Below, piece by piece: positions 1 through 6,743 of a stretch of DNA of 9,676 nucleotides. The stretch is taken from NCBI GenBank assembly GCA_001805005.1, contig MHDO01000146.1, positions 1 to 9,676 of the forward strand, given 5' to 3'. The position numbers and the translations under genes were made by a program. Below the pieces are notes generated by a model. The model did no database searches, had not been told where the DNA came from, and saw nothing but the letters and a program-made list of their open reading frames with translations. Positions within the stretch are counted from its first letter, which is position 1. Each line of letters begins with the position of its first letter. This DNA comes from Nitrospinae bacterium RIFCSPLOWO2_12_39_16. GTDB taxonomy: Bacteria > Nitrospinota > Nitrospinia > UBA9942.

Positions 1-541
1 TACCTATTCCCGCCGCGATACCGAATGCTATGGAATATCTTCTCTCTTTAAAGGTATTCGATTTGAGAAGGAAGTATATGGTAAGGGTGACTGTTGAGAT
101 GAGAGACATTTCTAAGAGATATTGCCTTGAATGATAAGAAACCACATTATAGGTTGATGCCAGCAAGGCAGATAAAATCCCTGCCCGTTTTCCATAAAGG
201 TTATTGGCGATGCCATAGGTGGAAAAAATTAATAATATCAAAAATATACTGTTTGTCAGACAGCCCGAATCTTGAGACATGCCAAGAATTTTGTAGAATG
301 GATATGATGATATATAAAAAAGGGGGGGATAAAAATTAGATATAGTGAGTAGGTTGTAGAAGAGGCTGGAATCAAACCTCTCTATTGTCTTAAAATATTC
401 ATAGCTTTTGATGAGGTGGCCTGCCTGGTCCCATATAGGGGGAAGGGTATCTATTCTTAGCCAGATAATATTGTTTACAATTAAGAAAATAGAGAGGGAG
501 ACAAGGATAAGATGGGGATATGAGAGTTTTATTCCTTTCAT
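1..541 (-). CDS. GT39/ArnT-like membrane glycosyltransferase, N-terminal 180 residues (partial, runs off left edge)
   Basis: The minus frame starting at the ATG at 541-539 stays open to base 1, giving 180 residues. Residues about 9-27 form a first membrane helix. It is followed by a periplasmic-loop motif, PPIWDQAGH (34-42), which matches the family pattern in which an Asp or Glu after the first helix is catalytic; here that is D38. YPPLFY (71-76) and HSRQYLLEM (137-145) also fit the dolichyl-phosphate-mannose mannosyltransferase/ArnT superfamily, and further hydrophobic stretches lie near 98-115 and 119-160. Such enzymes move a sugar from a polyprenyl-phosphate carrier to lipid A, a glycan or a protein on the outer face of the inner membrane; the acceptor here is unknown. 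The start codon overlaps the stop of the upstream radical SAM gene as ATGA, so translation is probably coupled. A C7-T6 run (coding strand) encodes the conserved PPLF. The family is fairly certain; the substrate is not. Confidence 0.8.
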   Translation of the reverse strand, partial: MKGIKLSYPHLILVSLSIFLIVNNIIWLRIDTLPPIWDQAGHLIKSYEYFKTIERFDSSLFYNLLTISNFYPPLFYISSYPFYKILGMSQDSGCLTNSIFLILLIFSTYGIANNLYGKRAGILSALLASTYNVVSYHSRQYLLEMSLISTVTLTIYFLLKSNTFKERRYSIAFGIAAGIG

Positions 542-1941
542 TTTTGACGATACAATCCTGATGCGATATCTTTCAATACCCCAAGCCCGCCCCTGATTTC
601 TCTCGCCATATCTTCCCTTGATTTCAGCCGTGACAATCGTCTGATTATATAGCGGGGTCTGAGATAGAAATCCCTCACAGCCTTATTTTTTAGCTTAAGA
701 ACCTGATTGCTTGCGAGATATTTTGTCCCTATTACACTGTAGCTGCCTGACTGGTCCATTACTTTTACATCTGCAGAAATAAGGCCCATTTTCAATACTT
801 CGTCTCTTAGCCTTGTATTCATTCTGGGGACAAATACATTGAATGATGCATAATCGCAGTCAAGCTCTTTTGAGAATTCTATGGTTTTCAAGATGGATTC
901 CCTGTTGTCTTCGGGAAGTCCCAGTAAAAACGTTCCAACCGTATTTATACCCTGTTTTTTACACAATGTAAATGTCTTTTTAATCATCTCCTTGCTTATA
1001 TCTTTTCCGTATTGTTTCAGGAGTTCATCGTTTCCTGTTTCAACCCCGTATATTATCGTATGACAGCCTGCCTCTCTCATAAGTTTTAGAATCTCTTCGT
1101 CTGTAAGGTCCACCCTGCTGAAACACACCCATCCGAACCTGAATCTCTTTTCTATCATCTTCTGGCAGAGAGCAATTGTTCTCTTTCTGGCGATGCCAAA
1201 GGTCTGGTCTCCGAAGTATATCTCCCTTATTCCAAGAGAATGGACATATTCCAATTCTTTCATTATATTCTCTACACTGCGGTATTTGTAGGGAATGGTT
1301 CCCATTATGCAAAAGCTGCAGCGGTATGGGCATCCATAGTCTGTCAGCACAGTTGCAAAAGGGGAACTGTTTATGAATGGGTATGTATATTTATTTAGAG
1401 GAAACAGTTCATATCTCGGTATTGGGAGGCTGAACTCTCCGCGGAGAAACTTGCCTGTGCTGCCTACGATAGAGTTTCCATTTTTGTATATAATCGTTCC
1501 AAATGGACCCTCAATCCCATCCAGTGCCTTAAGTATCTCATCACTTGTAAAATCAAGAATGATGCCATCTACACAATCCACCTGTTTCAAGAATTCTATT
1601 CCATCTTCCATCAATATATCGCCAGATGCGTATATAGGTATATTTCCGATTATTTTTTTTAAATTTTTGAAAAAATGTATATCCTCTTTGATTGATACGG
1701 CACCTGTAAGGGCTATGATTGCATCAGGTTTATTATTGGCTATTCTGTTAAGGCAGTCATTAGGGGATAGTCTCTCAACAATGGCGTCTATCAAATCTAC
1801 ATGGTGTCTTGATGCCAGTATGCCGCTAAGGAGGAGGAGGTCAATAGGGTGGTAGATATAGTTTGCCTTTGATGTCTTACTGCAATAATAGTCTCTTACA
1901 TATAATTTCTTACCCGGAGGATTTAGGAGCAATATGTTCAT
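538..1941 (-). CDS. Radical SAM protein with B12-binding-like N-terminal domain
   Basis: This 467-aa protein has the two-domain layout of the BchE/HpnJ-like radical SAM superfamily. Residues 1-145 form a Rossmann-like domain: it opens with NILLLNPPG, has DLIDA at 49-53, and reaches a strand near 125-130. It is in the position of a cobalamin-binding domain, but I see no DxHxxG motif, so any B12 would bind without a lower His ligand. The linker contains LPIPRYELFPL (172-182). The radical SAM core follows, with CPYRCSFC supplying the 4Fe-4S cysteines C204, C208 and C211, then GVETGND (299-305). The Lys/Arg-rich C-terminal 50 residues could contact membrane or polyanion. Relatives carry out methylations, cyclisations and other difficult C-C chemistry, often on lipids. 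The reaction here cannot be named. Its location between an MsbA-like flippase and a coupled GT39 enzyme suggests lipid, LPS or glycan modification. The ATG start has no Shine-Dalgarno sequence. Confidence 0.88.
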   Translation of the reverse strand: MNILLLNPPGKKLYVRDYYCSKTSKANYIYHPIDLLLLSGILASRHHVDLIDAIVERLSPNDCLNRIANNKPDAIIALTGAVSIKEDIHFFKNLKKIIGNIPIYASGDILMEDGIEFLKQVDCVDGIILDFTSDEILKALDGIEGPFGTIIYKNGNSIVGSTGKFLRGEFSLPIPRYELFPLNKYTYPFINSSPFATVLTDYGCPYRCSFCIMGTIPYKYRSVENIMKELEYVHSLGIREIYFGDQTFGIARKRTIALCQKMIEKRFRFGWVCFSRVDLTDEEILKLMREAGCHTIIYGVETGNDELLKQYGKDISKEMIKKTFTLCKKQGINTVGTFLLGLPEDNRESILKTIEFSKELDCDYASFNVFVPRMNTRLRDEVLKMGLISADVKVMDQSGSYSVIGTKYLASNQVLKLKNKAVRDFYLRPRYIIRRLSRLKSREDMAREIRGGLGVLKDIASGLYRQK

Positions 1942-1952
1942 GTATTAAAATT

Positions 1953-2052
1953 TTTGCCACAGACTTTCACAGATTAAAATATTAAAAAATAACAAGGAAA
2001 AATGGCTTAATTTTTTTATTTGTTTTTTTGGTCTGTGTGAGTATGTGGCTAA
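1953..2052. repeat. 100-bp imperfect intergenic palindrome (possible dispersed repeat)
   Basis: The 122-bp gap between the MsbA-like and radical SAM genes is almost filled by an inverted repeat. The left arm, 1953-1979, and the reverse complement of the right arm, 2026-2052, agree at 21 of 27 positions, sharing GCCACA, ACT and CACAGA blocks. The interior is very A/T-rich with long A and T runs that can extend the pairing. The left arm itself repeats CACAGA at a 10-base spacing (1958 and 1968). This resembles the CACAGA-rich short palindromes scattered between genes in many environmental bacteria, but whether copies exist elsewhere in this genome cannot be seen here. In RNA it could form a long hairpin that reduces read-through or stabilises one side of the transcript; it lacks a clean terminal U-tract on the minus strand. 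Confidence 0.6.
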
Positions 2053-2063
2053 TTAAGTTTTGT

Positions 2064-3803
2064 TCATTCCTTAAACTGCATTGCGTAGAGTTTTTTATAA
2101 ATCCCCCCAAGGGCAAGGAGTTCGTCATGTCTTCCCGTTTCAGCTATCCTGCCGTCGTCTATAACAACTATTCTGCCGGCATTCAGGACTGTTGAGAGTC
2201 TATGTGCTATTACAAATGTAGTTCTGTCCTTCATCAGATTTTCTAATGCCTGCTGGACCATCTTCTCGGACTCTGTGTCCAGTGATGAGGTTGCTTCATC
2301 AAGAATTAAAATAGCCGGATTTTTTAATATAGCCCTTGCAATGGATAACCTCTGCCTCTGTCCGCCCGAGAGCTTAACACCCCTTTCCCCTATAACTGTA
2401 TCGTATCCTGACGGCATCTCCATTATAAAATCATGAGCATAGGCAGACTCAGCGGCTTTATGTATCTCATCCATACCTGCATCAACTCTTCCATAGGAGA
2501 TATTATTTTTCACTGTATCGTTAAAGAGTATAGTCTCCTGTGTTACTATACCTACCTGTCTTCTTAAAGAGTTAAGTGTTATTTTCCTGATGTCATGACT
2601 GTCTATATTTATACTCCCCTTTGTAATATCATGAAACCTCGGTATCATATCAACAAGTGTAGATTTCCCTGCACCGCTGCTTCCAACCAATGCAACAACC
2701 TCCCCTTTTATTATTGTCAGGTTTATACCTTTAAGAACCATTCCGTTATTGCTGTTATACTGAAACCATACATCATTAAAGCCTATCCTATCCTTAAACT
2801 CTTTTATATCTATTGCCCCATCATTGTCGGTTATATCTACCTTTGTATCTAGCATTTCAAACACCCTCTCTGCAGCTGCCATGGACTGCTGGACAACACT
2901 GTTCATTGTGCTTATTTTTTTTATCGGATCATATAACATGATGAGAGCTGTCATAAATGAAAAAAAAGTGCCAGGTGTTGTAGCACCGCTTATTACCTGA
3001 TACCCTCCATACCATATAACCAAACCTGTACCTATTGCACCAAACAACTCCATCAGGGGGGATACCATTTCATGTCTCTTCGTCTCCCCCATGCTTATGT
3101 CATAGAGTTTCCTGTTTTCATTCATAAATCTTTTATTTTCATACTCTTCCATCCCGAATGCCTTTACAATCTTATTACCTGTAAATGTCTCCTGAAGGAT
3201 AATATTTAAGTCAGCCATCTTTTCCTGATTTTTCCTGCTGAGTACCCTCAATTTCCTTCCGATACTGACAATGAAGATGCCGATGAATGGAAATACAACA
3301 AGTGCAATAGTGGCGAGCTTCCATTCCCTGTAAAATGTCAGGCCTAAAAGAATAAAAAATGTGAAAGACTGCCTGAAAAAATCTGCAACAACCTGAGATG
3401 ATACATGCCCCAGCATAGTCACATCGTTTGTTATTCTGGACATGAGAATTGCAGATGGTGTGTTGTGGAAAAAGGATAGGGGCATCTTCTGTATATGTTC
3501 ATATAGCTCATTTCTTATCCGTGTTATAATCTTCTGCCCTATTGACCTCATCAGATATGATTGTCCATATCGTGCCAAACCTTTAATTGTATAAATAAGA
3601 ATAAATCCTATTGGCAGTATCTTGAGAAGGGCTGTGTCTTTACTCAGAAATATATCATCCATGACAGGCTTTACAATCCATGCAGCAGCACCTGTAGCAA
3701 TAGAGACAACAACAGCCAGAAGGATGCCTGCTATAAGCCTTCCCCAATAAGGGCGGGTATAGGATAGGAGTCTCTTTTTTATGCCCATTGGTTTATTCAT
3801 CAT
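2064..3803 (-). CDS. msbA: MsbA-like lipid A export ABC transporter (fused permease/ATPase)
   Basis: This is a 579-aa half-transporter of the normal MsbA length (about 580). The N-terminal part, residues about 15-310, holds six membrane helices of the ABC exporter type. The C-terminal nucleotide-binding domain (about 338-579) is complete: Walker A GSSGAGKS at 374-381, Q-loop Q422, signature LSGGQ at 478-482, Walker B ILILDE at 498-503, D-loop SSLD, and switch histidine H534. As a homodimer it would flip lipid A-core, or another lipid-linked glycan, across the inner membrane using ATP. Neighbouring an LPS heptosyltransferase 57 bp upstream supports the lipid A assignment, though a drug or lipid-linked oligosaccharide exporter of the same family is possible. 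The start is one of two consecutive ATGs (3803 or 3800) with no Shine-Dalgarno sequence before them. All motifs are intact. Confidence 0.88.
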   Translation of the reverse strand: MMNKPMGIKKRLLSYTRPYWGRLIAGILLAVVVSIATGAAAWIVKPVMDDIFLSKDTALLKILPIGFILIYTIKGLARYGQSYLMRSIGQKIITRIRNELYEHIQKMPLSFFHNTPSAILMSRITNDVTMLGHVSSQVVADFFRQSFTFFILLGLTFYREWKLATIALVVFPFIGIFIVSIGRKLRVLSRKNQEKMADLNIILQETFTGNKIVKAFGMEEYENKRFMNENRKLYDISMGETKRHEMVSPLMELFGAIGTGLVIWYGGYQVISGATTPGTFFSFMTALIMLYDPIKKISTMNSVVQQSMAAAERVFEMLDTKVDITDNDGAIDIKEFKDRIGFNDVWFQYNSNNGMVLKGINLTIIKGEVVALVGSSGAGKSTLVDMIPRFHDITKGSINIDSHDIRKITLNSLRRQVGIVTQETILFNDTVKNNISYGRVDAGMDEIHKAAESAYAHDFIMEMPSGYDTVIGERGVKLSGGQRQRLSIARAILKNPAILILDEATSSLDTESEKMVQQALENLMKDRTTFVIAHRLSTVLNAGRIVVIDDGRIAETGRHDELLALGGIYKKLYAMQFKE

Positions 3804-3832
3804 AATAATAAAGGGTTCAAGTGTTATATATT

Positions 3833-3854
3833 CCCTTGACCCTTGATCCCTTGA
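3833..3854. repeat. Three near-tandem CCCTTGA copies
   Basis: The heptamer CCCTTGA occurs at 3833-3839, 3840-3846 and 3848-3854 in the 57-bp gap between the heptosyltransferase and the MsbA-like gene. It is short, low-complexity DNA with no clear role. It separates two genes that otherwise look co-transcribed. Confidence 0.5.
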
Positions 3855-3860
3855 ATCCTG

Positions 3861-4919
3861 CTATGTTTTAAGCAGTTTAATTGCTGCCTCAACAACTTCC
3901 TCCACATGTATCTCTTTCATACATATATTATTCCTGCAGCTATCCTTTCTTGGGGTCTCATAACATGGGCTGCATGGGAGATTTTTATTTATTATAACAA
4001 CAGGAGAATTTAAGCTCATAGGCTTCATCTTTGCTTCTATTGATGGACCCCACAAAACAATCAAAGGTGTTCCAACAGCGGCGGCAATATGGGCGGGGGA
4101 AGAGTCTATTGATATTAGCATATCCATTTCTTTTAATAAGTCACCAAGCTCGGGGATTGTTGTCTGGCCTGCTAAATTCAAGAGGGGGAATTTCAATCCT
4201 TTTGTTATAGATTCATTTGTAGTAAATTCTTCTGCTGTGCCTGTGAGGATGAAGGATGCACCTGTTTCTTTGTTAAGCCTTACGATAGTTTCTTTGAACC
4301 TGTCAATTGGCCAGCTTCTTACACCAATTGCCTTTCTGCCCCTTTTTCCAGAGGGACCAAAGCCTGCATGAATTGCAATTCTGGGATAACTATATGGAAG
4401 CTTATTAAGTATGGTCTTTACCTTTTCTGCAGCAGCATCATTCCATGAGAGCTTCATTGGGAATTCGCCAAAATCCTTTCCAAGTAGTGAGCCGAGTTTT
4501 AAAAAATTGGATATGACATGGGAGTCGGGTAAAAATGGAATACTATCCGTAAGATAGCCGTTTGTTTCCCCTTTGAAGCCATAGACAGCTTCTGCATTAA
4601 ACTTTTTTATAAGAGAGGCAAAGATAGGATTACTCTCAAGCAAAAATATTACATCCCATTTTTTCTTTCTCATTTCATTTGTGAGCCTTTGCTTCTCTCT
4701 GCTTAACCAAAATGGTAATTTGCGGTATTTTATAGAATAGAGTGCGTCAATTTCTTTATTATATTGAAGAAGCGGCATAGCATAATGGGATGTAAGAAAT
4801 CCGATATGAGAGTCAGGGTATGCCCTCCGAATGGCTGATACAAGCGGTGTTGCCATCAGCACATCTCCCACCGCACCTATTCTTACAATTAATATGTTTT
4901 TTGAGTTTAGCTCGTTCAT
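3861..4919 (-). CDS. GT9 lipopolysaccharide heptosyltransferase (WaaF-like)
   Basis: The protein is a GT-B-fold glycosyltransferase of family 9, 352 aa from the ATG at 4919, which is the usual size. The N-terminal nucleotide-fold strand NILIVRIGAVGD (residues 8-19) carries the family glycine/acidic motif. The sugar-nucleotide half includes RSWPIDRF (201-208) and SIDSSPAHIAAAVGTP (270-285), the equivalent of the conserved D-S-G-P-M-H segment. A cysteine-rich tail, PCSPC (315-319) plus C328 and C333, is typical of the heptosyltransferase II branch. The enzyme should add ADP-activated heptose to the growing LPS inner core on the cytoplasmic face of the inner membrane. A GTG at 4949 in the same frame would add ten residues; I prefer the ATG because it sits a few residues before the conserved first strand, as in relatives. 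Neither start has a clear Shine-Dalgarno sequence. It is the first gene of a minus-strand envelope cluster; which heptose position it fills is uncertain. Confidence 0.87.
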   Translation of the reverse strand: MNELNSKNILIVRIGAVGDVLMATPLVSAIRRAYPDSHIGFLTSHYAMPLLQYNKEIDALYSIKYRKLPFWLSREKQRLTNEMRKKKWDVIFLLESNPIFASLIKKFNAEAVYGFKGETNGYLTDSIPFLPDSHVISNFLKLGSLLGKDFGEFPMKLSWNDAAAEKVKTILNKLPYSYPRIAIHAGFGPSGKRGRKAIGVRSWPIDRFKETIVRLNKETGASFILTGTAEEFTTNESITKGLKFPLLNLAGQTTIPELGDLLKEMDMLISIDSSPAHIAAAVGTPLIVLWGPSIEAKMKPMSLNSPVVIINKNLPCSPCYETPRKDSCRNNICMKEIHVEEVVEAAIKLLKT

Positions 4920-4977
4920 CTCTGTTTGGCTTAAGTCATATTCTATCACAGATTTTAAAAACTAAATATTTTTGTTC

Positions 4978-5005
4978 TTGACAAGGTTATTAATTTTGAT
5001 AATAT
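4978..5005 (+). promoter_or_regulatory. Putative sigma70 promoter for the fis-like/tyrS genes
   Basis: A perfect -35 hexamer TTGACA (4978-4983) is followed after 16 bases by TAATAT (5000-5005). A better -10 match, GATAAT at 4998-5003, lies only 14 bases away. Transcription would begin near 5012, leaving a leader of about 100 nt before the Fis-like ATG at 5116, and the two palindromes at 5021-5039 and 5055-5074 would lie inside it. Confidence 0.5.
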
Positions 5006-5028
5006 TATTCATTCCTCGGTTAAATCAA
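4999..5028 (-). promoter_or_regulatory. Possible divergent promoter for the heptosyltransferase cluster
   Basis: Reading the minus strand, TTGATT (5028-5023) and TATTAT (5004-4999) are 18 bases apart, matching the -35 consensus at 4 of 6 and the -10 consensus at 5 of 6 positions. The -35 lies inside the palindrome at 5021-5039, so a protein bound there could block this promoter. In AT-rich DNA such matches arise easily, so this is tentative. Confidence 0.3.
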
Positions 5029-5039
5029 AAGTTGATTTA
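5021..5039. promoter_or_regulatory. Perfect 8-bp-arm palindrome, possible Fis-like operator
   Basis: TAAATCAA, AAG, TTGATTTA form a perfect inverted repeat with a 3-base centre. Laid on the enteric Fis consensus (GNTYAAWWWTTRANC) centred at 5030, it matches the inner TYAA and TTRA blocks but lacks the outer G and C and has a G at one W. It lies just downstream of the predicted plus-strand promoter and over the possible minus-strand -35. Control by the Fis-like protein encoded next door is inferred. Confidence 0.4.
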
Positions 5040-5054
5040 GTAAATTTATACCCC

Positions 5055-5074
5055 TTTTACCCTATGAGGTAAAA
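5055..5074. promoter_or_regulatory. Perfect 7-bp-arm palindrome upstream of fis-like gene
   Basis: TTTTACC and GGTAAAA flank a 6-base loop, CTATGA. It lies 41 bases before the Fis-like start codon, in the predicted leader. It could be a DNA operator or a short RNA hairpin; there is no U-tract after it, so it is not an intrinsic terminator. Confidence 0.35.
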
Positions 5075-5115
5075 TCGTTTCAAAATTTAGCATCAATGAC
5101 GGGCAGGTTATTTTT

Positions 5116-5388
5116 ATGAAAGAGATTCGTGAGGCAAAAGAAAAAGAGGGGTGTAGCTGCACATTTGAAGATGTCCTCAAAAGCAAACTCCAAAAACATC
5201 TATCCAAAATGAAGCATTTAGATAATGGTAATTTATATGACACAATAATCAATCTTGTTGAAGAACCCCTTATAAGAATGGTTCTTAACGAGACTAAAGG
5301 GAATCAGGTAAAGACATCGGAAATATTAGGCATAAACCGAAATACACTCAGAAAAAAAATAAAAGGACTGAAGATTAAGGTGAAATGA
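5116..5388 (+). CDS. Fis-family small DNA-binding protein
   Basis: This 90-aa protein ends in a Fis/NtrC-type helix-turn-helix. The segment LYDTIINLVEEPLI (40-53) is the dimerising helix pattern, and GNQVKTSEILG (62-72) followed by INRNTLRKKIKGL (73-85) is the DNA-binding helix pair, very close to enteric Fis and the tail of sigma54 activators. No ATPase or receiver domain is present, so it is a stand-alone Fis-like protein and not a truncated activator. Length is close to enteric Fis (98 aa). The first 35 residues are charged, contain a CSC motif (13-15), and are not recognised. It probably binds and bends DNA as a dimer. An AGGT lies about 9 bases before the ATG, the most Shine-Dalgarno-like signal in the window. 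tyrS follows on the same strand 81 bp downstream. Whether it is a global nucleoid protein or a local regulator cannot be told. Confidence 0.82.
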   Translation: MKEIREAKEKEGCSCTFEDVLKSKLQKHLSKMKHLDNGNLYDTIINLVEEPLIRMVLNETKGNQVKTSEILGINRNTLRKKIKGLKIKVK

Positions 5389-5469
5389 AAATTGAGTGCT
5401 TAAACTATTAACCCTTCAACCCCTTCTTCTATTATCTTCGCTTGAACTTTGACTTTTAATTATATCACT

Positions 5470-6693
5470 ATGTCAACTAAAGACATTAAAGAGCAGCTTA
5501 AAATCATAAAAAGAGGGACTGTAGAGATTATAACGGACGATGATCTTGTGAAAAAGCTTGAAAAGTCAATCTCTGCAGGTGTTCCCCTTAAGATTAAGGC
5601 AGGATTTGACCCAACTGCACCTGATATTCATCTTGGGCATACGGTATTAATCCATAAGATGAGGCAGTTTCAGGAGTTGGGGCATGAGGTGATATTTTTA
5701 ATCGGTGATTTTACCGGAATAATTGGAGACCCAACAGGAAGGTCTGAAACAAGAAAGTCGTTAACAAGGGAAGATGTATTGAAAAATGCCGAAACCTATA
5801 AAGAACAGATATTTAAAATCCTTGACCCCAAAAAAACCCAGGTACGATTTAATAGTGAATGGTTTGCAAAAATGAGTGCAATGGAAGTTGTATCGCTTGG
5901 TGCAATGCGGACAGTAGCAAGGATGCTTGAGAGAGAAGATTTTAAAAAACGGTTTGCCAGTCAGCAGGAGATAACTATACTTGAATTCTATTATCCACTA
6001 TTTCAGGCTTATGATTCGGTTTATTTAAAGGCTGATATAGAATTAGGCGGGACTGACCAGCGTTTTAATCTCCTTATGGGAAGACATATGCAGAAAACAA
6101 TGGGGGTGGAGGAACAGGTGGTTGTTATGATGCCTCTCTTAGAGGGGACAGATGGAGTTCAAAAGATGAGTAAGAGTCTTGGCAATTATATCGGCATAAC
6201 AGAATCTCCGAAGGAGATGTTCGGAAAGATAATGTCAATATCGGATGAGTTGATGGTAAGATATTATGAACTCCTGAGTGATATTAGTATGGATGAACTT
6301 GAGAAATTTAAAAAGGGAATAAAGGATGGTTCCATACATCCTATGGAACTAAAAAAGAGGCTGGCAAGTGAGATTATTCGGAGATTTCATAGTGAGATTG
6401 AGGCATCTGATGCACAGAGGGAATTTGAAAAAGTATTCAGCCAGAGGGAGCTTCCGGATGATATGCCTGTTGTAGAATTAAAGTGGGATGGAGATGAACT
6501 GTGGCTGCCGCGTATAATATCTACAACAGTTCCGCCAACAAGCAGTTCAGAGGCAAGGAGATTGATTAAAGAAGGGGCGGTTACTGTAAATGGAGAGAGA
6601 GTGACAGATATAGAGAAGAAGTTAAGGCGAGGTGAATATATACTTAAGATAGGGAAAAAGAGATTTGTAAAAATTGTGCCTCAGAAATTATGA
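5470..6693 (+). CDS. tyrS: Tyrosyl-tRNA synthetase
   Basis: This class I synthetase charges tRNA-Tyr with tyrosine in the cytoplasm. From the ATG at 5470 it is 407 aa. The Rossmann catalytic domain shows FDPTAPDIHLGH with the HIGH-type motif HLGH at 54-57, then GDPTGRSE (86-93). The tyrosine-binding region is QAYDSVYL followed by ELGGTDQRFN (191-200), and the KMSKS loop is perfect at 232-236. The C-terminal 55 residues or so (TSSSEARRLIKEGAVTVNG) form an S4 RNA-binding domain. The layout corresponds to the bacterial TyrRS branch of about 400-420 aa. A TTG at 5449 in the same frame would add seven residues; the ATG is preferred as the commoner codon, directly before a typical N-terminus, and neither has a Shine-Dalgarno sequence. 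It probably shares the promoter upstream of the Fis-like gene. No T-box leader is visible in the 81-bp gap. It converges on feoB with a 50-bp gap and no clear terminator. Confidence 0.95.
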   Translation: MSTKDIKEQLKIIKRGTVEIITDDDLVKKLEKSISAGVPLKIKAGFDPTAPDIHLGHTVLIHKMRQFQELGHEVIFLIGDFTGIIGDPTGRSETRKSLTREDVLKNAETYKEQIFKILDPKKTQVRFNSEWFAKMSAMEVVSLGAMRTVARMLEREDFKKRFASQQEITILEFYYPLFQAYDSVYLKADIELGGTDQRFNLLMGRHMQKTMGVEEQVVVMMPLLEGTDGVQKMSKSLGNYIGITESPKEMFGKIMSISDELMVRYYELLSDISMDELEKFKKGIKDGSIHPMELKKRLASEIIRRFHSEIEASDAQREFEKVFSQRELPDDMPVVELKWDGDELWLPRIISTTVPPTSSSEARRLIKEGAVTVNGERVTDIEKKLRRGEYILKIGKKRFVKIVPQKL

Positions 6694-6743
6694 GAAATAA
6701 CCTTTTAATGGTATTTAATCAGTAGAGTGGTTAAAGTAGATCG

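Noticed and set aside
127..596. Small plus-strand ORFs of 62-70 codons at the left edge
   Set aside because: They lie opposite the GT39 and radical SAM coding sequences, which carry clear family motifs; their own translations show no recognisable pattern.
1040..1855. Overlapping ORFs inside the radical SAM gene, including a 160-codon plus-strand one
   Set aside because: They are shadows of a gene with intact CxxxCxxC and downstream motifs; no independent start signal or protein pattern.
1953..2052. CRISPR-like repeat array
   Set aside because: There are only two arms, they are inverted and imperfect, and there is no series of unique spacers.
5116..5388. Remnant of a sigma54-dependent NtrC-type activator
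   Set aside because: The upstream sequence encodes no AAA+ domain in any reading of 4950-5115, and the gene has its own promoter and start, so a stand-alone Fis-like protein fits better.
5389..5469. Possible T-box riboswitch or separate promoter before tyrS
   Set aside because: The 81-bp gap is too short for a T-box, has no T-box core sequence or terminator hairpin, and has no well-spaced -35/-10 pair.
6694..6743. Possible bidirectional terminator between tyrS and feoB
   Set aside because: Only weak, bulged AACC/GGTT-type pairings are present and no hairpin is followed by a T-run on either strand.
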